64,000 nt of DNA, from contig WIXG01000105.1 in the NCBI GenBank assembly GCA_009869945.1, positions 1 through 64,000 of the forward strand. The letters are read 5' to 3'. Below, in pieces: positions 34,165-45,801 of this stretch (positions are counted from its first letter, which is position 1; every line of letters starts with the position of its first letter). The position numbers and the translations under genes were made by a program. The notes beneath the pieces were generated by a model that worked only from the letters and a program-made list of their open reading frames with translations, had not been told where the DNA came from and did no database searches. Source of the DNA: Mesaphorura yosii. Lineage: Eukaryota > Arthropoda > Collembola > Poduromorpha > Tullbergiidae.

Positions 34165-37100
34165 TGGTAAATCTGTATCTTAAAAAGATCTCCTAAAATA
34201 ATCTCCAACGCTAGCGAGTCCCAGCCGTGAAGGTAAAGATAAGACGAAATTTCGAGATCATGCTTTGGATTGTCTGGACGATTTTGAGCTCAAGTGTCAG
34301 GTATCAAGTTCAGCCGATCTCGAGTGAAGTCAGCCATAAGTGAAATCCCAAGACAGAGACCGAATTCCGAGAATAATCTCCTCAAATGCACGGTTCTTGA
34401 GAATCGCATTTGTCTTTTGTCTTTTACCTGCCTGATTAATTAAGGTAGGCAAGCGCACGCACACGGTCGGGTAGTCAAATGCGAAATGCCAAGAATGTCA
34501 TCTGCAAGAGCAAAGATACAATTTCGGGATTCTTCAGCATCATCGCATCCACATATTTTCTTCTATTTGTCCAACTCAACAAGCAATAAGCAGGATTTTC
34601 GAGATGATCACTCGAATATGTAAAACAACCTCTGTCCTGCCATTTCCAGTTTCCTGTGCTCGCCTGCCTGGACAATTCGTATCATCGTGCTCACTCGCGC
34701 AGGTATGCAAGTAAATAATAACATTTTTCGGATCGGATTCGAGGGAGAGGGAACAACGAAATTGAGAGAGCAGAGCAACAAGTAGCCAGACGCCAGGTCG
34801 AATAAATATTATTATGGAAGACGAAGACAGCGATAGGAAGAATGGGAAATTTGATTCTGGGCGGCCGGCCCGACTGTCCGAAGAAGCATTTCGTGGAAAG
34901 AAATAAAATAAGGAGAGCATTACACTTCAGCAAAAATGCGATTGTATTGTCTGCGAAGATGAGAATGAGGAGAAGAAAAGAAGATGCAATGCAAGCTGGC
35001 TAATGATTTCAAGGCACACGGCACTTGTCGCGAGTTGCTATCGTCGCTAAGCCCCTCTTCAACCCCAATGCTCTTTTCATCTCCGAAAATGCCGAAAATT
35101 CTGTGTTTTCTTAAGGGCACGACGCGCGAGCCCAATATGAAACTTGAGCTCACTTAAACTTTCTCTTTCTCCACTATTCTCTTGCGTTTTAATACATTTA
35201 CAATGTATCTTATCTCAAGAATGAAGAATCATCACGATTTGATTCGTGATACACAATTTCACGAGACGGCACGAATTCTTATTCGATTAGATTCAATTTA
35301 TGCCGGATACCAGAATTTTGTCCAGCTTGTCAAGCGGCGCCGCTGCGCGCGAGAAATTGTGATTTGTTTGCGTAAGGAAATGGAAAAAAACACAATATTG
35401 AAGCTTACTTCAAGAATATGTGGCTCCGTTCGATTGGGGTTTAGATCCCACTAACTCTTCAAACTCAATGTGGCCAATGTCACGTCACAAATATAAGGAT
35501 TGTCACGCACTGCATTCCAACTTTTCTTTGTTTGCATTAAATGGACAGAACTGGACATCTCAAAACGGAATGAAAGCGAAGGAATTATTTTCTTGCTGCA
35601 ACAGTAAACTAATTAGCTTGCTGATCTCTCGTTCTCCGGATTCGGACTAGCTTAGCTTAGCTGGTCGGCAGTTCCACTCCACCAGGACCAGGACTTGTAT
35701 TTAGAGCATTCAGCATTTATTAGCGGGTTTCCCATTTCACTTCCGGTCGCAAGCCAAAGACCAAGGCGTCATTTCTCACGAAGCCCACAATATAAACGCT
35801 GCTATTTTAAATCGTCCCAATGACTACCTGATTGCTAGCCTCAACCAACAAAGATAGAAGACAATGGCAACCGCAAAAAACTGAAGCAGGTACGCAATAA
35901 CCGAAATTCACCACCCCAGCCCTTCATAATAATGTATTCACGCGATTCGCATTCACTCAACGAACCCTCACCGAATCACAATTCGCTTCACTCTCGACTC
36001 TTTTCTCCTGCCCGGCTCGGCCCGGTGCGGTGCTCGTTTCAATGTAATCCGAAATTAAAACCAAGCGCAGGTACATAGGTACCGAAAAAGTAGGGTAAAA
36101 CTTTTCCGTGCGTGCTGCGTGCACTACCTGTTTTATTTATTGAGATTCATAATAGAAATGTACGTGTGTACTTTGTATTGTGCTTGTACTGGTCACGCCA
36201 CGCACACGTACATAATTGCACCGACCGAATCAGAAACGAATCGAAATCGAGTCTCGAGTGTGGTGCAGTAGCGTGTAAAATATTGATCCATCGATTGCCT
36301 GCTCTGCTGATTCATACTTCTGCTGACACTGACAAAAAGACAGGATAGGACCGCGAACGACCAAGCGTCCGTCCGTCCGCCTCGGCTTCCCCTGCAGGCC
36401 TGCCTTTTTTACGTTTCCATCTGATTACATCCTGTTCCTGAGCAGGTGAGAAATAAGCCAAGCCTTGCCTAAGCAATGCCACTGCATCAAGAAACGAAGG
36501 AACGAACAATGGGTAAAATCGCTCGTAAGGTTTCTCCGTGCCTTCCAAGAAAGTTTATCAACATTTCCCATTAAACTTAACAAAGTCGGAATTCGGGAAT
36601 TCAATTCAATTCAAATCCAAACCAATGCCAGACGACACAGGCCAACTTTCCCTTTTTATGCTTGAATAGCTGAATTTGAGCCTGGCCTGGCAAATGCTGG
36701 TGCTGAATGATGCTGTAAACAACGACTGGCGACGACTGAAAAGGAAGCCTTCGATCGTAAATCACGTCTGCTGTAATTGTAGTTTGTCGAGCGTCACTGC
36801 GTTACTGCCACTGGTTTCTCTATCTAGATCGAGAGTTCGAGAATTCGGTGGTTCTGGAGTCTGGCTACAACATCCTTTCATTCCAACAATGGACTAATGA
36901 AATGTAACACGGGTTGGAAAATTCCAACACGACACACGAACGAACGGAGCAATAAAAGGCATAATGCAACATTAAAATTTCATGATTTGAAAGTTAGTAA
37001 CCGGAAGCTATTGTGGCAGCAGTACGTACGGCGTACATTAAGTTTTTAACTGATTAGTCCCCGCTACGCGTCAAGCCGAAAAGTAAAAGGCCATGTGGCC

Positions 37101-38426
37101 ATGTCTAACAATCTCGCGACCCGTCCTAATCAAAATGGTAGCTTGGGATCATGTCTACTGGAACGGGACCTGATTTGATAAGAGTCCAACCATCGCAATT
37201 GTCACGAGTATTAAATGGAATGCAACAAATAGTCGTATTCGTATTATTCTTTACTTGTGTGTCATATGTTGACGTCTTTTTATAATAGTATCTCCAGTAT
37301 CTCGATGATCTGATCTGATGTCGATAAATAGTTAAGACTTAAATCCGAGCTTAACCACTTTCAAATAGAACCAAGCTTTGTGCCCTAACTATCCTAACTT
37401 CGATTAGCATTTAATTTAGTATGCATGATTGAAAAGAAGCAAATGTATTGGTGAATTTGTCTTGGCTGTGCCGAGCCCGCTGCTGCTTCCGCTACGTTTA
37501 TCTCATCAAAGTAGCCGAAGGCTCTAAAACTCAGGCGTCATTAGGCATGCGTAAATCTAGTGCTAGTGATAAATCTTCTTTTTGTGTGAGAGATAATTTA
37601 AAATTCAAATTCACCTAGAAGGTTGGCTGTGCTGTATGCTTGAATTCAATACCAATATTTGATAATCCAGTAGCGGTTGCGTTATTTTAGGTCGCTGGAT
37701 ATGCTGATAGAATCAGGAATCGTTCGTAGTCAGTGTTCAATGGACGTGGTTGAATCAAGGCAACTTGAATAATCTTGATTAGTTAGCGTTTAATAGGCTC
37801 CAGAAGTTCACCATTGTTTAAATCACTTTTTAACATTTACACAAACACGTACCGAACTTTAAGAAATACAAAAATACTATCAGACATGATTACAAGTACG
37901 TAATTTAGAGAAATTATCTAAATAGCAGTAAGAAGTGAAGTAATTATCGTGACTTTGACTTTCCCGTTTCGAGCATTCAACAAGCAAGTGTCTCCAGTTC
38001 CAGCGATCTAGCAGAGTTCCAGTTCTTCGTAATGCAATAAAATCGAATAAATAAATAAATGGATGGGAACTTCATGCAGGAAAGTTGAACAAGAAGGAAA
38101 GTTCAGCGACTTCTTTTGTGTGGCAGGTGAAAGCAATTCATGTCCAACTCCATAGGCAATTGGCTCGGGCTTACTGGAAAAGCACACACCGAGTAAGCGA
38201 CAAGTGAATTGTTATTGTATAGGAACTGCTGGATAAAAGGCGAGATTCAAGTTCCAACAGAATGCGCTGAAATGAACTGGCCACGAATCATGTGGCAGAG
38301 GAGGCGGCGAGAGCTTCAAATCAAAAAAAGTTCAGCCAGCCAGCCAGACAGATCGAGTAATCAGTCATTGTCGAAACAGTAATTTAGATCCCCACAAGCC
38401 AAGCCGGACGGACGGGCGGGTCCAAT
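34165..38426. other. Gene-poor stretch, 4.3 kb
   Basis: No gene recognised. Open frames are short, overlap on both strands and have no motif. Short direct words recur (CAGCCAGCCAGC, GGACGGACGG, AGCTTAGCTTAGC). The right end should include the TRAPPC13 promoter. Confidence 0.4.
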
Positions 38427-40269
38427 ATGGAAGAAAATCGGGATATCAAGACGCTGATTACAATTAAGGGTAAGGTCAATTTATTGTTCAGGAAGTCCGT
38501 GTTCAGATTAATTAAGGGAATCCGCCTGAATTTTTGCAATTCTTAACATTTTCGCAGTTCTTCGCTTAATGAAGCCTACGCTGGTCGGACCCTTGTGTCT
38601 TCGAGCTGATCCACATGACCTCGTCCACAATTTGTGGGAGAAGGAGAGCCAATCAGACGTCACCTCCATTCCTGGCCTGGAAGAATTGTCACTGGGCCAC
38701 TTTTTAAGAATTCCGCAAGGTTTCGGGTAAGTGCTTCCTGAATTTGTTGCCTGCAGTCGTCATGAATTCCCTTACAACGCCCCCGTCCTATGTTCCAGGA
38801 ATTTGTACCTGGGCGAAACATTTTCGAGCTATGTGGTGGTGCAAAACGAGAGTCCAATTACTGTAACTGATGTGCATTGTAGAGTAAGTGTCGGTATCAA
38901 TGTAATGGTGACCAAGATAATGCTAAATGTCATGATTTGTTATGTTTTAAGGTCGACCTCCAAACCCAGACTCAAAAATTCAACCTGGCCGACCGAAAAG
39001 GTGTGAAGGAAATGAAAATGGGGAATACAATCGATATAATCATGAATCATGAAGTCAAAGAAATGGGAAAGCACATGTGAGTTAGTTGGTGGACTTGGAC
39101 ACTTTACTGAGGTTGGAATTTTCGAGTTATAAAGTCAGCGTTTTCGATTCCAGGTTAATTGTCGCCCTCTCATACACGGTTCCAAATTTAAATCCACCTG
39201 AGCCCATTTTAATTGAACGCTATTTCAAGTTTCAAGTCAAGAAACCGCTGGACGTGAAAACCAAATTGTACAATGCCGAGGTGAGAAACGTACACGCAAA
39301 ACCCAAAACCACAAGAACTTAAACCAGATCCTCGCTTGTATGCATTGATTACCTTTTTCTCAAATGGAATTTACTTCTGCAGAATGATGAAGTCTTCCTG
39401 GAAGCTCAAATACAAAATATTACCGCAGGTGCTGTTTGCCTGGAGAAAGTGGAGCTGGAGCCTTCGCCGGCATTTAACTGTATGTGTGCTGATCCCCAGG
39501 AGCCTGTTGCAGCTATTTAATTATTTTCATTTAGCTAGCAGCAGTTAACTTTCTTTCTTGACGATTACCACCGTGCAGGTATTCCAATGAACACTCCAGA
39601 TAAGAAGGATTCCAGCCTCAGCTTGATCGACGACCTGTTAAATCTCAAACTAGACAGCAAGGCTCTGTGGCCAAATAAACTTGTCGACGTCGACTCCTCA
39701 TATCAGTTTCTGTATCGTCTTGTACCCAAAATCGAGCACGCAAGAGCGGCGACCAACATTGGGAAGCTTGACATAATTTGGCGGAGTGCGCTGGGCGATC
39801 GAGGTCGACTCCAAACGTCGCAGCTGCAAAGACAGCCTCCAATCCTGAATGAGCTGAAACTGACGCTGGAAAAATTACCGGAAGTGTGTCGACTTGATCA
39901 GCCGTTTGAAGCCAACATCAAATTGCTCAACACGACCATGTAAGAATTTGCCGACGCGGGAATTAAATGCAGGAGGCAGAACAATCGCATTTTTATTCAT
40001 CGGTCCGTCTGCGTCTCTTCATTTTCAGGGAACGAGAGATGGATCTTCACCTGGAGCTGGACCAGACGATAATCGACGGGTATTCTTGGCTGGGAATTAC
40101 CAAAACGAAACTCGGAAGTCTGAGCGCCTCAAAGACAATCTCCTTCAGCATTTTAATTTTCCCACTACGGACCGGACTGATTAATTTAACCGGAATTCGA
40201 GTCACGGAATTGAGAAAAGGAGAAAAATTCCAGTTTAACGACATCGGCCAAGTTTTTATAGTAAATTAA
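38427..40269 (+). CDS. Trappc13: Trafficking protein particle complex subunit 13 (TRAPPC13), 8 exons
   Basis: This is a subunit of the TRAPP tethering complexes acting in ER-Golgi and autophagy traffic. Exons are 38427-38469, 38558-38726, 38799-38883, 38952-39076, 39154-39280, 39383-39479, 39579-39939 and 40029-40269, frame-consistent, 415 aa (human about 417). Conserved stretches are plain: FGNLYLGETFSSYVVVQNES, VDLQTQTQKFNLAD, MNHEVKEMGKHMLIVALSYT, FKFQVKKPLDVKTKLYNAE, NDEVFLEAQIQNIT, IGKLDIIWRSALGDRGRLQT, and the C-terminal FNDIGQVFIVN. All are beta-rich Ig-like domains with no membrane segment. Poly(A) signal AATAAA lies at 40361-40366, 92 nt after the stop. The gene converges with the G-gamma gene, whose stop codon is only 192 bp away. 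Confidence 0.95.
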
Positions 40270-40322
40270 GTTACAAAACACCTCAATTCTAATTCTCAAA
40301 GCCAAGAAAACGCAAGTAAAGC

Positions 40323-40328
40323 TTTATT
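40323..40328 (-). terminator. Poly(A) signal for the distal G-gamma exon
   Basis: AATAAA on the minus strand, about 133 nt after the stop codon at 40461. It lies inside the predicted TRAPPC13 3' UTR (stop 40269, signal 40361), so the two transcripts should overlap tail to tail. Confidence 0.5.
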
Positions 40329-40360
40329 TGGCCATTTGGCGAGCCGAATTTTGATACATG

Positions 40361-40366
40361 AATAAA
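40361..40366 (+). terminator. Poly(A) signal for TRAPPC13
   Basis: AATAAA lies 92 nt downstream of the TRAPPC13 stop. It is close to, and overlaps in transcript space with, the minus-strand G-gamma tail. Confidence 0.5.
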
Positions 40367-40460
40367 TTTTAAAGCTACTGAATACAGAATAAAAACAAGA
40401 ATCAACATTCAACAATACAAATAAATTACAAATTGATTTCCATTCCAATTCCATGCGACT

Positions 40461-41843
40461 CTACAAAAGGGCGCATTTTGCCTTCTCCTGGAAGGGATTA
40501 TTTTTAGGTGAATGAAATCCAAAAACGAGGCAATCATCACGTTGATGCTCAACAACAAATCTCTGAAAAATTTCAAAATTCATGCGGGTTATCAGCAAAA
40601 TTAATAAATTCATGCTTAACTCTCATTATCACTTGATCAGGAATTTATTATTCAGTAAACACAAAGCAAAACATTGCAAAAGACAAAAAATGGAACTGCT
40701 GAACACAAAAAACTTGACACACAAAATTGGCAATTAGTGATTTAGCAGTGACAAACTAGAGAACATTGCAGGAGCCGGATTTAGCGAAGGGGTTGTTTTT
40801 CTGCGAGTTAAATCCGTGGATGAGGAAATCGTCACGCTGTCTTTCGGTAACGTACTTCTGTAAAGAGGCAGACGGTATCAAACTATTTGACCAAACAATC
40901 TTGCATTAAAGAGCTGAACAGTATATTCTTTTCAAGGATCAACGAAGACAGATACAGGCGCTACTAAATATGCGTCTTTTTATAAGGACCTCCATGGAAC
41001 AACTCATTTTAAATAAATATTTAATGGAATTGAAGGTAAACTCTGACAGCAAAAGACAAGATGCAGAACTCAAATTTGAATGAACAGAAATGTTTCAGAC
41101 ATGCAAAAATTGGGGTCGTGATCCTGATCATTGATAGCACAATTAAACAGCGCACTGAATGTTGCCTTAATGCGTATTTAACGACGGAAAGTTTGTGAAG
41201 CAGAAGCAAGCGGGGTTGGCAAGCAAACAATATTGGCTCTGAGCGCTAGCGAGCTTCTTCGATTCGGGAGGACTTCATTGCTTTTTAAAGCAGGGCACAG
41301 CCACTCTTTTCGCGGAACGGATTGGCCTTTTGCGACCCGAAGCCAATCAGCAAATAGTCTTCTTCCTCGTGCCCGTCAATGTATTTCTAATAAAAGAATT
41401 CTGCGGTATAGCCAAAAGCTAAAGCCCCATCAGCATCCGCAAATTCGCACCAGTGCCGTTAAAATGGTGGTGCAATCATTAGTGATCAACCCTATTCTTA
41501 CTTTGATGTCCTCCACCGCCTGCGAGACGCTGATTCGCTTCACAGCCGCTTCCCTGCGGAGCTGATCCACGATGATCCGCTGCTGCTGGAGTCCAGACAT
41601 CTGGAAGAGACAATACAAAGTTATTAGAAGACTCTGGAATCAAGACGCTTGACTTGACGCTTGGCCGGCCCTTACAAATCCCGCAAATTCGGGCATACTG
41701 GACTGCGGATTGAAAAACAGTTCACGGAGTGCTGGAATTGTGTTCTGGGCCGCTGCCGGCGCTTGGAACTGAACACGTTCGTATTGGTAGTGATTTGAGA
41801 AATAGAAATCGTCGTAGTACGCGTACGACTCGTCCGAAGTCAT
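40461..41843 (-). CDS. Ggamma1: Heterotrimeric G protein gamma subunit (G-gamma-1 like), distal last exon
   Basis: The gamma subunit pairs with G-beta and anchors it to membranes by a prenyl group. Minus-strand exons are 41843-41676, 41600-41502 and 40562-40461 (122 aa). The second exon starts with MSGLQQQRIIVDQLRREAAV, the canonical gamma coiled-coil start, and the last exon ends DDCLVFGFHSPKNNPF and then CALL, a CAAX box whose Leu predicts geranylgeranylation. The usual 66-aa gamma would begin at the ATG at 41600, immediately after a splice acceptor. The first exon, opened by an ATG that follows an in-frame TAA, adds 56 residues rich in Tyr and Phe (MTSDESYAYYDDFYFSNHYQ) in perfect phase. 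Whether both forms are made is unknown. A second last exon lies in between (40857-40756). Confidence 0.9.
40644..40649 (-). terminator. Poly(A) signal for the proximal G-gamma exon
   Basis: AATAAA on the minus strand, about 107 nt after the proximal exon's stop codon (40756) and before the distal exon (40562). This placement is what an alternative terminal exon needs. Confidence 0.5.
40756..40857 (-). CDS. Ggamma1: Alternative last exon of the G-gamma gene (CNVL form)
   Basis: The exon starts after a CTTTACAG acceptor in phase 0, the phase of the donor at 41501, and encodes 33 residues: KYVTERQRDDFLIHGFNSQK, then NNPFAKSGS and the CAAX box CNVL, then TAG. It has the same length and same layout as the distal exon (RFVVEHQRDDCLVFGFHSPK ... 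CALL): the DD pair, the GF pair, NNPF and the prenyl Cys align column for column. The two are therefore interchangeable second halves of G-gamma, presumably from an old exon duplication. Each ends in its own stop, so only one can be used per transcript. Confidence 0.88.
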   Translation of the reverse strand, partial: KYVTERQRDDFLIHGFNSQKNNPFAKSGSCNVL

Positions 41844-44800
41844 TATCGAGGCAAGAGTGAAGGGCTGTCGTTAATTTTCTCGTTAAGTTGTTAACTCGAC
41901 GCGTCAGAGCAATTATCAGTTGCAAAACTTATGTCTTTTGCGAGTATTCTTAAGAATTCCTTGTCCTACTCAAACTTCTCAATGAGGTACACAAAACTCG
42001 AGCACGCATATCGAAGATAATTTACGTCCTGCGAACTGTGTTTGACTAATGACCGGCCGGTCGGCCGGCTGATTGCCTGAACTGCTGAATCCTGAATTAC
42101 TCATGCAAAATTCTAAGCCAAGCGAATGCAAAATGATCCAAAAGTGTTTATGACTGATTTAAGGCCAAGTAGGCAAAATGAGGATGTTAATCAGCATTTA
42201 CATTACAGTCCAATTGAAATGTGGATGTGCATCAGCCAGAAACTCGTTCTAAGCATTAAATACTAATCTAAGGACATAGAGTTCGCAAGTTCAGATGGCT
42301 AAATTGGCCATTGACTTTATTGCCCGACTGAATATACGAATCTAGAATTTATAACTGCATTCATTCAGCTTGTAGTTCGGCGGTGAATGAATTCGTTATT
42401 GTTATTAATGGGCGAACCGCCAACGCCAATTGAAGATTGTCATTTTCATACAAACTGATCAGATTCGTTAGTAGGTGCGCATTTGACTTGTTTGCTATAC
42501 ATTCGTGCACTTCCTCTTCGATTAACAAAGCTGCCTTCGAATAAATTGTAAATTGCAATTAACAATTAGTGAATTTAGTAATTACCTTGTAATTAATTGG
42601 TCAATGCACCCGTCCTGTACAGTAATTGACGATGGTGACAGTGGTGGTTTGGTTTCAAGTCCACGTCCACGGCAATAAGTCAAGTCGTAGAAATAATTGC
42701 ACCTACGACAATTAATTGATGTCAATTAATTTGTGTCTAACTGAAACTCGAATTACACCCGTACATTTAATTATTACACTGCCTGGCTAGACTACAAAAT
42801 GTTTTCTTCTTGTGGTTGAATTTTGGTTTGTGTTTCCCTGTTCAGAAATGAATGATTGATTGAGTGTGACGTGACGTAATTCGTCATTCTTCTTCCTCCT
42901 GTGTGAGTCGTGTAGTCAGTGGCAGTCATAATTCGTCTGTACAAACGAACGTACATAATTTGAGCCCCTAGTCCCAAGCCTTTGTTTAGTTTTAGTGATA
43001 ATCACGATTCATGATCGCGTACGTGAACAAATCGACCAAAACTCCCAGCCTTCCAGGCGCAGCGCAGGACATAGGAGCTCCTGTGTCCCGTGCTTTTGTG
43101 TCTGCCAATTATATTTGCTTTTAACCTAAATAAATGGCTTAATGGACTTTTCGACGCGTCTTCACGGTATCACGGCGAAGTGCGACCGAAAAAACCGAGA
43201 AACTTCCCCAAAATGGCATCTGTCAAGAGATAGCGGGCAGACGGGGTGCGGACGCGGTACGCCTTCAAACTTAATTTCTTTTTCTCCGCTTCAGCTTTTA
43301 CTTGATTAAGAACTCTTCATTCATTCAATTTTAACTCTTTTCAGTCGCGCGACGCGACACCGACGAAGGTATTATTAAGACAGGAACAGGCCGAGTCGAG
43401 CTGAAGTTAATGGAACAGGAAGGAAGATGCTTACGTACCTTTTCCGGGACGAAGACGAAGACCGCAAGAAAAAAAACACTCCAGCCACGCCATGCCATCT
43501 CCTAGTCTACCAGCTTTTAACTCTTCAAGCAAAAGCATTGAATTGTCCACTGACGTCAATCGGCTGATGAATTTCCAATTTCTCCAAATTGGACAATCAT
43601 TATTGCCTAATTTAGACCAGAACCAAGAAAACCACAACAAACAGCAGCCATATTCGTTTTTTTCCGAATCCACGAGCCGTGATCCGAATTTTGCATGTTC
43701 AGTCCCAATTTTTATGTGCAGATTGTAAAAATTCAGGAGCGTCAGCGTGCCGCCCACCCTCAAGACGCAAGACTCTTGCATGGCCCAAGCTGGCAGGTAA
43801 TTGAAAAAGAGTTAAAAGATTAGAATTTCATTGCCCATATAATTTTATGGGTCGCGTACTCGCGTACTAAGAAAATGCGTGTCGTACTCATTTTTAGTAG
43901 CATTCAGCCTAGCACGGAATCAATCAACGTCAGTCTCGACTGGTTATTAGACGAATTATTGCATTTGTCCAGCAGGCAGGCAGTAAACAAGAAACGGCAG
44001 AAGTCCATAAAGATCAAGGTTGGCCTCCCGCAAGTTCTCGAACGCGTACGTCGCCATTACCCCATTACGCAACAGCAACTGGAGAAGAAGTTATTAAATT
44101 CCAGCTCATTATTATGCATTATGATTATTAAACATCATGGAACTTTCTTTTCAATGATCTTCCGCGCACTGAAGAGCCTCTTCCCCTTGCTTAGCGTGGT
44201 ATTATTACACAATTTCAGCTCGCACGGGTATTTAATAGTGATAATTACCGTTTTATTAAAAGTAATTTGCTTTCTCTCAAGCACTCGAGTACGGGAAGGC
44301 ACTTTCTTCTTCATCATCTCTTCTACTGATATTCCAATTCCAAGTTCCAGCCGGCTTTTGAGTTTATTGTTTACGAAATGAAGAATATGAATATTAAAAT
44401 CTTGTGTACAGCTCCTCACGCCACGCCACGATGGGATGATGACTTAATGAAATTGATGAAGTGGAGATCATTAAAACGGGCCACCACTTGATAACGGGCC
44501 AGAAACCACTCGACTCGAGAATGACTTCTTGTTCCATAATTGTGATTCCATTCCCTGTGTTCGGTGATAGTTTTCACAATTTTGGAGGACCTCAAACAAA
44601 ATTGACAATTACGTTTTACGTAAAGAAGCACGAGCCGAAAATCTGAATCGGTGTTGATCTGCTGGACCGAGCTTTAATTCTTGTACGAGTCTTAAATTGG
44701 TAAATTGATCCAAGATCCAAGAGGCTGCGCTAAAAATAGAAACCCGCCAGTTAATTCGCTATTCGCTGCCTGTCCACTTTCACTTAATTAAGAGCACTTC

Positions 44801-45801
44801 ATTCAATCTCAATCATTTAGCAGGCAGTGGCAGTGGCATAGACGAAGGTAAGTGAAAGACGAAGACGTAGGCCAAGAAAGTGGAAAACAAGGGAAATACA
44901 TTACACGCTACCGCAAAGAATTAATTTACTTTACTTACCCACTTAGTTTTCCACCTGTCAGTCTTCCTCCTGCCTCGCCTTCTGCGTTCCGGTTAGTTAA
45001 AAGTGGAACTGCTGCTCTTCCTTTTCCAGTATAATTAGGTCTGGAATGACGAGCAGCTAAAAAATGGAGTTCATTCCTCACTTTCTCTGCAGCCCGTAAA
45101 AGATTTCTTCATCTCAAGGTCTTATTAAGCGGCTGAATTCGTGAATTCCAGGAAAGACGAAGCATATGGACTGAAAATTACGTAAGTAAGTTTCTTTCTC
45201 ATCCATCTTATTACCAGTAGCACCAGGCTTAGACTTAGAGTACTGCCACGAGTTAGAGTTTTACCATGTTCCGGGCTATAAATACTCGTGTAATGTAATT
45301 CAGCTATTCAGCGGTGGTGCTCCAGAGGTAAAGAACTGGATACTGGAGTCTGTGCCCTGTGCCTGCACGAAGAAGTTGGCTGGGCTGGAGAAAGTGAATT
45401 ATGGCCTTGTTTTTTCGCTGGAGCTTGGCCTAGGTTATTTAAGATATTGTCTTGGTTCTTTCTTGGTTATTTTACTACCAAATGAGCCTTTCAAAATAAA
45501 AAACCCATAACTTTCTCTTGGGTCGGGCTGAACCACGCCACAGTTCTTGAAAAGCAAAGTTTCAATCTTACCTGCCATTGCCATTGTTCCACTTTCCAGC
45601 CAGGAGGCAACACGCCAGGAGATGAGATTTTTGGCTTCACGGCTTTAAGAATTCATTTCCCAACGTGTTAATAGACACTGGGCGTGTAAAACAAGGGTCT
45701 CTTATTAATTTTAAAGATTTTCGAATGCAAAGCCAAAATTAAATAAAAATAAAGATATTCTACAGCTCGTCCTTATAACCTGCATTGAAACTTGTATTGT
45801 T
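41844..45801. other. Intergenic, 4 kb
   Basis: No gene recognised. It holds the G-gamma promoter side (41.8-42.1 kb), including the GC palindromic tract CCGGCCGGTCGGCCGG near 42050. Open frames at 42361-42558 (-) and 43875-44381 (+) have no family motif. Confidence 0.35.

Noticed and set aside
42361-42558. Minus-strand 65-codon gene upstream of G-gamma
   Set aside because: Reads as plausible peptide but is short, with no motif and no good splice sites seen.
43875-44381. 168-codon plus-strand gene
   Set aside because: Composition is Ser/Leu/Phe-rich with no family motif, and there is an overlapping open frame on the other strand.
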